A stretch of 11,897 bases of DNA from JALHTG01 sp964528315 (GTDB taxonomy: Archaea; Thermoproteota; Bathyarchaeia; 40CM-2-53-6; JALHTG01), in the NCBI GenBank assembly GCA_964528315.1, contig CAZGRO010000045.1:1-11897 (forward strand), in the 5' to 3' direction. Below the pieces are notes generated by a model. The model was not told where the DNA came from, searched no databases, and was given only the letters and a program-made list of their open reading frames with translations. Shown here piece after piece: positions 6,401 to 11,897 of the stretch. Position 1 is the stretch's first letter. Each line of letters begins with the position of its first letter. The translations under genes were made by a program, and so were the position numbers.

Positions 6401-8029
6401 ATGAAACGCACTAGAGTCATCTTGATGTTTGTAACCTTATCGCTTTTCTCTTTGATGCTGGGTGGCATCACCTCTGTATATGCTGTGTTCAATTTCTCCA
6501 TTAATGCTCAACCGGACACAAGGTTTGCTTTTCCAGGCCAGACCGTCACATATACTGTCACAGTTACTCTGGTGAGTTCGCCAACCGCCAATGTCCAGTT
6601 GTTGATAGCCCCGGTGGGACCTGACCTTATGGGCCTGAATTTCTGGTTTTCTCCATCAGCCTCTGGAACACCTTCGCCTTCGTTCACCCGAACCCTGTAT
6701 GTATCAGTGAGTTCAGGCAAGGCCCCGGGAAGCTACTCGATACCTGTCGCGGGTTACAATCCCACGCCGGGATACCGTACTGATTATGTCAAACTGGTTG
6801 TGCTCTCAAGTGCGGCAGCAACAGATTGGGCCCTGTCCAACCCAACAATGACCCCAACAGCTCCCAAGGTAGGGGATTCAGTAGCATTCTCGGTTCTGCT
6901 CTCTACGCTTAGTACAAACCGGCCCTACCCGCAGAGCGTACGAATCGGGGCCTATTTCGATGGAGCTTTTCTCGGCACTGTAACAGTGTCGTATCCTGGC
7001 CCGACAGGGTACCCCGCTCTACTGAGCACCGCCAGCGCTCCTTGGACGGCAACGGAAGGCCCTCACACGGTCATTCTGATTGTAGATCCTTCCCCCTATG
7101 CCTACGACGACCCGAACAGATACAACAATCAGGTCACGATGTCTTTCACTGTCAGTGCGGCTCCGCCCCCATTCGATTTCTCTGTTTCAGCCTCACCCTC
7201 AATCCAGAAGGTCACAGCTGGCGAGTCAACATCCTACGTGATCGTCGTTTCTCTCCTCAACGGGCCGAGCCAGGCCGTCAGCCTGAGCCTTGCAGGATTG
7301 CCATCTGGTGTGACACACTCATTCAACCCCCCGGCCTCAAACCCGACATTCCAATCAACGCTGGCAATTACCACGACCAAGTCAGCCGGACCGGGGACGT
7401 ACACACTGACATTGACAGCGTCCGGCGGAGGACTGACAAGGACCACCACCTTGAGCCTCGAAGTAGACGCTGCGCCTGAAGAGGACTTCATAATCACCGT
7501 ATCCCCCACCTCGAGTGAAATCGAACAAGGCGAGGCGGCAACGCACCTAGTCACAATCAACCCTATCGCGGGATTCAAGTCCGCGGTTGATCTCTCGGCC
7601 TCAGGACTCCCAAGCGGCGCGACCGCTACATTCAGCAGCACTAAGGTCACGCCTGGCGGCTCGTCTACTTTGACCATCAAGACGACCAGAAACACGCCGG
7701 CAGGGTCTTACGCACTGACGGTAGCTGCCTCTGGAGGCGGCAAAACCCACGACGCCACAGTCGCCTTAAGCATCAAACAAGGGAAGCCGCCCACGATCAT
7801 GGAGACAATCGGAGAGTACAGCCTGATCATCATAGGAGTCCTCGCGGCCCTAGTACTTGGGATGATAGCGCTGATGCTCCTGAAAAAGCCAAGCCCGGCT
7901 CCTCTTCCTCCTACTCCCCCTCCCGTGCCGCTCAAAGTCGGTATGGCGTTCTGCGCATCATGCGGAACACAAATCCCAGGTGAAGCTCAGTTCTGCCCCA
8001 AGTGTGGAGCTAAGAGGGTAGTGGTCTAA
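6401..8029 (+). CDS. Ig-domain surface protein with C-terminal membrane helix and zinc ribbon
   Basis: The 542-residue product has a clear signal peptide (MKRTRVILMFVTLSLFSLML, cleavage near residue 28). It continues with a chain of beta-sandwich modules: one at about 30-136; a CARDB-like module at about 142-252 ending in the 'RYNNQVTMSFTV' pattern; and two similar Ig-like repeats at 258-355 and 361-458 (SLAGLPSGVTHSF versus SASGLPSGATATF, each ending in TLTASGGG or TVAASGGG). A single membrane helix (about 473-495), a KK stop and a Pro-rich linker (498-510) lead to a Cys4 zinc ribbon: C518-x2-C521-x10-C532-x2-C535. The predicted topology is an extracellular N-terminus with the ribbon in the cytoplasm. 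It is probably a surface or adhesion protein; ligand and function are unknown. Its TAA overlaps the stop of the convergent giant gene by 4 bp. Thr/Ser/Pro richness suits an exposed, possibly glycosylated protein. Confidence 0.85.
   Translation: MKRTRVILMFVTLSLFSLMLGGITSVYAVFNFSINAQPDTRFAFPGQTVTYTVTVTLVSSPTANVQLLIAPVGPDLMGLNFWFSPSASGTPSPSFTRTLYVSVSSGKAPGSYSIPVAGYNPTPGYRTDYVKLVVLSSAAATDWALSNPTMTPTAPKVGDSVAFSVLLSTLSTNRPYPQSVRIGAYFDGAFLGTVTVSYPGPTGYPALLSTASAPWTATEGPHTVILIVDPSPYAYDDPNRYNNQVTMSFTVSAAPPPFDFSVSASPSIQKVTAGESTSYVIVVSLLNGPSQAVSLSLAGLPSGVTHSFNPPASNPTFQSTLAITTTKSAGPGTYTLTLTASGGGLTRTTTLSLEVDAAPEEDFIITVSPTSSEIEQGEAATHLVTINPIAGFKSAVDLSASGLPSGATATFSSTKVTPGGSSTLTIKTTRNTPAGSYALTVAASGGGKTHDATVALSIKQGKPPTIMETIGEYSLIIIGVLAALVLGMIALMLLKKPSPAPLPPTPPPVPLKVGMAFCASCGTQIPGEAQFCPKCGAKRVVV
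7172..7465 (+). repeat. Ig-like protein repeat 1 of 2 in the 542-aa surface protein
   Basis: This encodes residues 258-355. Landmarks are FDFSVSASPS at the start, AGESTSYVIVV, LAGLPSGVTHSF, STLAITTTKSAGPGTYTLTLTASGG. It aligns over its whole length with the next repeat and resembles COG1470-type archaeal Ig-like modules. Confidence 0.65.
7481..7774 (+). repeat. Ig-like protein repeat 2 of 2 in the 542-aa surface protein
   Basis: This encodes residues 361-458. Landmarks are EDFIITVSPTSS, QGEAATHLVTI, ASGLPSGATATF, STLTIKTTRNTPAGSYALTV. The two copies are the same length (98 residues) and directly adjacent, indicating an old internal duplication. Confidence 0.65.
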
Positions 8030-11000
8030 GCGAGCGCCAAGCATGACTCTGCTGTCCTTCTGTCAATGCTCAATTCCTTCTTGACATAGTTGGTTCTCCT
8101 TAGCCGTTCACCCAGGCTGGAAAGACAAGACATGGCAGCTGGGCCTTGTTTGGATTCATAGGCGCCAAGAAAGAAGTCTTCTCCCAGAATGCTTGCACCA
8201 TCTGAGAGGAATAGTGACCGAGTCACAGCCACTTCTCCCTTGGATAATGGTGTGATTGAGAGTTTGAACTCGTAGGATCCCGGTGAAAGGTAGGCGTCGT
8301 AGAATCCGTCAAACGAGTAAAATCTCTGGAATTCCCTACCCTTTCTCATCTGCACCGAAACCCAGCTCTCCATTCTAACCTCCTCAAACCAGTTGATGGA
8401 GTAGACATGTCCCTGAATGTATGCTCTTAGATCCAAAGCAACCGCGACCGAGGCCTCTCCTCCAACGGGAACATTGGGGATGATCATGTCTGTTTTGGGT
8501 TCGTATGGGCCGAGGTGATTGTAAGGGAATAGGAATGAGGATTCGCCGTGGAGAAGGGCTGCTGGAGCCGGATGGAACTCATCCTCGCCAAGATACCAGT
8601 TCACAATATCTATCTTCAGATTCCAGTTCCTGCGATATTCCTTTCCGAGCACGGAGCCCCAGACACCATAGTCGGGAGAGAAGAGCTGGGCTCTCTTTAT
8701 CGCCTGCAGTCTCTCGTTTCCAGTTAGCAGCTCCGAGTACCGATACAGCCCAGCCAGGTTCCTGTACTGCAGAACCATCGTTCCTTTGGGGATCGACACC
8801 CCTCCTCCGGCCAAAACTATCTTCCGCCCATCTGCGAAGAAACCTGTCGATTCCGATTTCGGATTCGCAGCTCCGAAATCAAGCGAGGTTGATGCGGCGG
8901 CCACCAGTCTGTCTGAGCTGTCGTAGATCCTTATTCTGGCGGATGAGTTGTGTGGTATTCCCTCGAAGATGCCCTCCTTCCGGAAGACGATTGTGATGTT
9001 GAAGCTCGTGCCTTTTATCAGCTCTATGTTTGAGTCTGCCTGTGCGGCGAGCGAGCCGACGGAGAGAGCGACCTTGCCAAGGTCGCTGAGCGTGTAGACT
9101 CCTTCCTGAACGTATCCATATGTCCAGGCTGTGAGCGAGTACTTCCCTGGGTAGATCGCCACATTGGATCTAAAATCCGTCGCCCGGTAGGAGCCCGGGC
9201 TGTAGAGGAATGTGACTGGAAACATGTTCTCCCTAAACAGATTGGTCGCCATGTCCTGACTGGGGGAGCGAGATATCTGGTTAGGAAATGCGGGCCCCAG
9301 CCTCTCCAGAATTACGGAACCATTCGTCAAGATGTAGGATGATCCTGATCCGAACTTGCTTGCCCATCCAGGCCAAGGAACAGTACTATGAAGGATGTTG
9401 GCTTTTGGCAGGCTCCATGTCATCGCAGAGGAATTCCAGAAATAAATTACGTCAACAAAGGACTTTGAGGCCATATCGTAGACCAGTGTCGAGATCTCTG
9501 TGCCATTCCAAACCCAGTTCCGTGCATTCCTCGGAATCTGCCAGTCAACGCTTCTGATCGTGGCGTTGATTCCCCCACCTCTGTACATATGCAGGCTGAT
9601 GTGTGACTGGGAACATAGTGCGACGAAACACAGCGGCGCGATATCCAACTTCTGCAAGGTTTCGGCATGGGCAGAAGCCTGCACATAGCCTCTGATGTAG
9701 ACTCTGATTGTATGCGTTCCAGGCGTCACGCCGTAATCTCTGATCCCTCTGTATCTCAAGAGAGAGTATTTCACTCCGGATCGGGGGTCAGGAGGATAGA
9801 CTACACCCGCCATCCCCAGTCCGGTCAGCAGAATCGTTGTTGATGACGATGATTTTGGTACTAGGGTGAAGTTCAGTGCTGATGTTTGCCCGAGATAGTC
9901 AAATGATTCAGCTATTATGTATCGGGCTGGGTCAGGCCCCCCGATTGCTGCGTCTGTTCTCGTCCCCAGGGAGTCATGGAAGTGAACTGTGACTTGAATG
10001 GTGCCTCCTTTGTAGACGTCCATCTGGATGTGGAGCGCTGCATCTCGTTCTATCGACGTTATCTTGAACGCGTAATCCTTGAACATTGAGCCGTCGGAGG
10101 TCGTTTGCACATATCCGTGTACGTATGCTCGCAGGAAGTATGTGCGTGGCTGCAGTCCATCAATCCAGGTGGCGAAGATTTGAGGAATCATTCCGCTGAG
10201 GCGGGCAGGTGCCCCATAGAAGCCCTGCGCTCCAAACTGGAAGAGGAAGCTTCTCCCTGTTGATCCGAGCCTCGTGACCGGTTCAAGGGTGCTGTTCGGG
10301 GAGACCCACCAGGTCTGGGCTGGCCCGACCCCGTTGAATACTCCGTACGGATCTTTTGCGTCAGGGTACTCGGTGTAAGGATAGTAGCTCAAGGGTCCCT
10401 CCCATGGGAATGCCACTCGCCTAGGAACATTCCATCTTCTAAGGCCCCACTTGAAATAGGAAGACGGATTGGTGCCGAATATGTCGAAGACTGTATCATT
10501 GTTGACGTATGATGTGAATGGCGCGTGGGTCAGATTTATCGGTGAATAGCTGGCAATACTGGCCTCCTTGTAATCGTCGCTGTCATAGATCACGATGCTT
10601 ACCGGAAACTGTCCATGCCAGTCTATGGGTGAGCCGAAGCATTTGGCAAAGACCTCCCCCCGGACCTCTGTTCCAGGTTTCAGGTACAGATCCAAGGAAA
10701 ATGATTGGCCTCGTGCCAACATGATCTTTGTCGCATGCTTCTGTTCAGGAAACCCTGCCGCGCTCACAAACACGTCATAAATCCCGGGAGCAATGCCCTC
10801 CACCTCATAGTGTCCCTTCGATGAGGCGTTGAGGTATCCTCGTGCCTCCACGGTTCGGTTGAGTATCCGTCCATTGGCCGGATCGACCGCAACCCCTCCG
10901 AATCTTACCCTCCCCGGTAGTCGAAGAGGCATACCGTAGAAGGCTTGGTTTGAGCCCCCGTATCTTATGGTTCCAAAAGCGATTGCGGGGTCGAGTTCCC

Positions 11001-11865
11001 CTTTGACAAGCACCACGGGCCAATTCTCAGCTGGCATCGTGCTGCTGATAAGGTTCAACTCATTGTTCTGTGCTCTTGTTGGGTAGTGGTCGTCGAGGAA
11101 TATCTTGAAGAAGTATCTTCCTGCGATAACAGGAGCCTTCATCTGGTTAATTCTTACGTAGTACCATTCCTCCCAATTCGGCGCAGTGAACACCATGCCT
11201 CCGCCTCCTGCACCTATCCGAATCATCCACCAGTTCGGGCCAAAAGGATCCAGTGATCCGGCCCTTGTGACTGATATGTTGCCATAACTATCAGTTAGAG
11301 TTGTGACTATGTTGGTGGTTTCGCCAAGATCCCAGTTGATTCCAGCTGGCTCAAAACCATCTTGTTCCAGAAAGCCAGCCTTATTCTTGAATGGAGCGGG
11401 AATGTAGATCGTTGTTGACCAGTAGCGGAACAGGTTGTTCGAGGGAAACTTGCCTGGCTGCGAGAAGTTGATTCCTATGATGAAATCTCCCACGGTATCT
11501 CGGCCTGAAGTAGATGTGAGTATCGCTCCCTCAGGCGAGTACCGTGACCCGGCTAACTGGAAGGGCTGCTCATAGTTTTGAAAGGGCGATTGATAGCCAG
11601 GCGGGCGAGAGGGGTCTTCGAGATATCTGTTCGAGCCGCTGCCTGGCCACATGTGAGCAAGCGGGCCCGGGAGGTGACCGAGGCCGAACGCGTTTTTCGG
11701 GTTGGATTCATGATCGTTCTTTCTATAGTATGGTAAGGTTCCGTCCAAATCTCCTAGGACCGTGTGGGCAGCCACCAGATGGACATAGGACGTTGACAGG
11801 GCCAAGCAGAGAAGCGTCGTTGAAGCCACAAGTTTCCATGCTTGACCCTCATTCATCTTTCGCAC
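8026..11865 (-). CDS. Giant (1279-aa) secreted protein with carboxypeptidase-regulatory-like domain and GYVQ-type repeats
   Basis: A signal peptide (residues 1-33, hydrophobic STTLLCLALS, ending VAA) precedes a His/Pro/Gly-rich start (34-95). A Trp-rich beta region follows (about 105-300: PNWWMIRIGAGGGG, PNWEEWYYVRI, AGRYFFKIFLDD). A carboxypeptidase-regulatory-like beta sandwich lies at about 318-397 (GRILNRTVEARG...GHYEVEGIAPGIYDVFVSAAGFPE). The rest is aromatic-rich, with four copies of a module marked by Gly-Tyr-Val-Gln or a variant (583-586, 726-729, 917-920, degenerate at 1152-1155). Fourteen N-x-S/T sequons are visible, and Cys746/Cys751 could pair. Unlike the other two surface proteins it has no C-terminal membrane helix; it ends in a basic, polar tail (about 1235-1279). 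The start is GTG at 11865 or ATG at 11856; GGTGCGAAAG before the ATG is a reasonable ribosome site, while the GTG form gives a more basic n-region. Only 32 bp upstream are visible. It is probably an extracellular structural or binding protein; no enzymatic motif was found. Confidence 0.85.
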   Translation of the reverse strand: MRKMNEGQAWKLVASTTLLCLALSTSYVHLVAAHTVLGDLDGTLPYYRKNDHESNPKNAFGLGHLPGPLAHMWPGSGSNRYLEDPSRPPGYQSPFQNYEQPFQLAGSRYSPEGAILTSTSGRDTVGDFIIGINFSQPGKFPSNNLFRYWSTTIYIPAPFKNKAGFLEQDGFEPAGINWDLGETTNIVTTLTDSYGNISVTRAGSLDPFGPNWWMIRIGAGGGGMVFTAPNWEEWYYVRINQMKAPVIAGRYFFKIFLDDHYPTRAQNNELNLISSTMPAENWPVVLVKGELDPAIAFGTIRYGGSNQAFYGMPLRLPGRVRFGGVAVDPANGRILNRTVEARGYLNASSKGHYEVEGIAPGIYDVFVSAAGFPEQKHATKIMLARGQSFSLDLYLKPGTEVRGEVFAKCFGSPIDWHGQFPVSIVIYDSDDYKEASIASYSPINLTHAPFTSYVNNDTVFDIFGTNPSSYFKWGLRRWNVPRRVAFPWEGPLSYYPYTEYPDAKDPYGVFNGVGPAQTWWVSPNSTLEPVTRLGSTGRSFLFQFGAQGFYGAPARLSGMIPQIFATWIDGLQPRTYFLRAYVHGYVQTTSDGSMFKDYAFKITSIERDAALHIQMDVYKGGTIQVTVHFHDSLGTRTDAAIGGPDPARYIIAESFDYLGQTSALNFTLVPKSSSSTTILLTGLGMAGVVYPPDPRSGVKYSLLRYRGIRDYGVTPGTHTIRVYIRGYVQASAHAETLQKLDIAPLCFVALCSQSHISLHMYRGGGINATIRSVDWQIPRNARNWVWNGTEISTLVYDMASKSFVDVIYFWNSSAMTWSLPKANILHSTVPWPGWASKFGSGSSYILTNGSVILERLGPAFPNQISRSPSQDMATNLFRENMFPVTFLYSPGSYRATDFRSNVAIYPGKYSLTAWTYGYVQEGVYTLSDLGKVALSVGSLAAQADSNIELIKGTSFNITIVFRKEGIFEGIPHNSSARIRIYDSSDRLVAAASTSLDFGAANPKSESTGFFADGRKIVLAGGGVSIPKGTMVLQYRNLAGLYRYSELLTGNERLQAIKRAQLFSPDYGVWGSVLGKEYRRNWNLKIDIVNWYLGEDEFHPAPAALLHGESSFLFPYNHLGPYEPKTDMIIPNVPVGGEASVAVALDLRAYIQGHVYSINWFEEVRMESWVSVQMRKGREFQRFYSFDGFYDAYLSPGSYEFKLSITPLSKGEVAVTRSLFLSDGASILGEDFFLGAYESKQGPAAMSCLSSLGERLRRTNYVKKELSIDRRTAESCLALA
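8326..8439 (-). repeat. GYVQ module, degenerate copy 4
   Basis: Residues 1143-1180. It opens ALDLRAYIQGHVY and closes WVSVQMRKGREFQRF. The motif is altered (Gly-His-Val-Tyr) and the variable middle is shorter, but the AY-x2-G-x-V core and the KG closing element remain. Confidence 0.4.
8986..9144 (-). repeat. GYVQ module, copy 3
   Basis: Residues 908-960. It opens KYSLTAWTYGYVQ and closes NIELIKGTSFNITIVF, preceded by AIYPG. Spacing from the GYVQ motif to the KG element matches copies 1 and 2 to within about one residue. Confidence 0.6.
9556..9717 (-). repeat. GYVQ module, copy 2
   Basis: Residues 717-770. It opens THTIRVYIRGYVQ and closes HISLHMYRGGGINATI, preceded by GVTPG. It is the only copy with two cysteines in the variable middle part (746 and 751). 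Confidence 0.6.
9985..10143 (-). repeat. GYVQ module, copy 1
   Basis: Residues 575-627. It opens TYFLRAYVHGYVQ and closes HIQMDVYKGGTIQVTVHF. The pattern is: strand, Gly-Tyr-Val-Gln, about 25 variable residues, then a strand with Lys-Gly-Gly-Thr before a second strand. Confidence 0.6.
10675..10914 (-). other. Carboxypeptidase-regulatory-like domain coding region
   Basis: Residues 318-397 of the giant protein fit this fold: VxDPxxGRxLNRTVEARG, then GHYEVEGIAPGIYDVFVSAAG, then a strand pair ending in LDLYLKPG. The 'G-x-Y-x-V-x-G-I-x-P-G-x-Y-x-V' pattern is typical of CarboxypepD_reg domains, non-enzymatic beta sandwiches common in surface proteins. Confidence 0.7.
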
Positions 11866-11897
11866 CGATTTCGGGCCTATGCAAGACGGGAGCTAGC
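11866..11897. other. Upstream edge of the giant gene
   Basis: Only 32 bases remain. Read on the minus strand they contain no AT-rich box A, so the promoter of the giant gene, or the gene it follows, lies outside the window. Confidence 0.4.

Noticed and set aside
7234..7695. 153-residue minus-strand frame opposite the Ig repeats
   Set aside because: Val/Ser-rich mirror of Thr/Ser-rich beta repeats; it has no signal peptide or domain and no promoter.
8505..8996. 163-residue plus-strand frame opposite the giant gene
   Set aside because: Arg/Ser/Pro-rich composition typical of antisense readings, with no ribosome site; the giant frame is continuous here.

Overview
The window looks archaeal. Seryl-tRNA synthetase is of the standard (non-methanogen) type. 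Upstream of several starts there are AT-rich box-A-like elements about 25-35 nt from the presumed transcription start. Purine-rich Shine-Dalgarno stretches are present but short. Three genes encode large secreted or surface proteins built from Ig-like and carboxypeptidase-regulatory-like modules, and two of these end in a membrane helix followed by a C-terminal zinc ribbon. That architecture is common in uncultured TACK-type archaea (Bathyarchaeia/Nitrososphaeria-like). This placement is an inference, and base composition looks roughly even. No tRNA, rRNA, CRISPR array, transposase, integrase or phage gene is visible.

Layout. Left part (1-2560): the 3' end of a flavodoxin-family gene (+), an intergenic gap, an unrecognised 129-residue protein (+) ending at an oligo-T terminator, and convergent to it serS (-). 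A divergent intergenic region of about 280 bp separates serS from a SufS-type cysteine desulfurase (+), with a promoter candidate on each side and a possible 22-codon leader ORF before the desulfurase. Middle (3790-6341): a membrane-anchored surface protein with a zinc-ribbon tail (-), then, divergently, an M20-family metallopeptidase/deacylase (+). The two share a 77-bp spacer centred on a 10-bp palindromic AT-rich promoter element. Right part (6401-11897): a second Ig-domain surface protein with a zinc-ribbon tail (+), and tail to tail with it, overlapping by 4 bp, a 1279-residue secreted protein (-) that fills the last third of the window.

How the genes relate. The left half is housekeeping: translation (SerRS), sulfur mobilisation for Fe-S clusters or other sulfur cofactors (SufS), and probably flavin electron transfer (flavodoxin). 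The right half is cell-surface biology. The two anchored proteins have the same plan: extracellular beta-sandwich modules, one C-terminal helix, and a four-cysteine ribbon predicted to face the cytoplasm. The giant protein has a signal peptide but no visible membrane anchor, carries 14 N-glycosylation sequons, and contains a recurring module with a Gly-Tyr-Val-Gln signature that I do not recognise as a named domain. It is the best candidate in the window for something undescribed. Most genes appear to be single transcription units, because neighbours are mainly divergent or convergent; I see no convincing operon.
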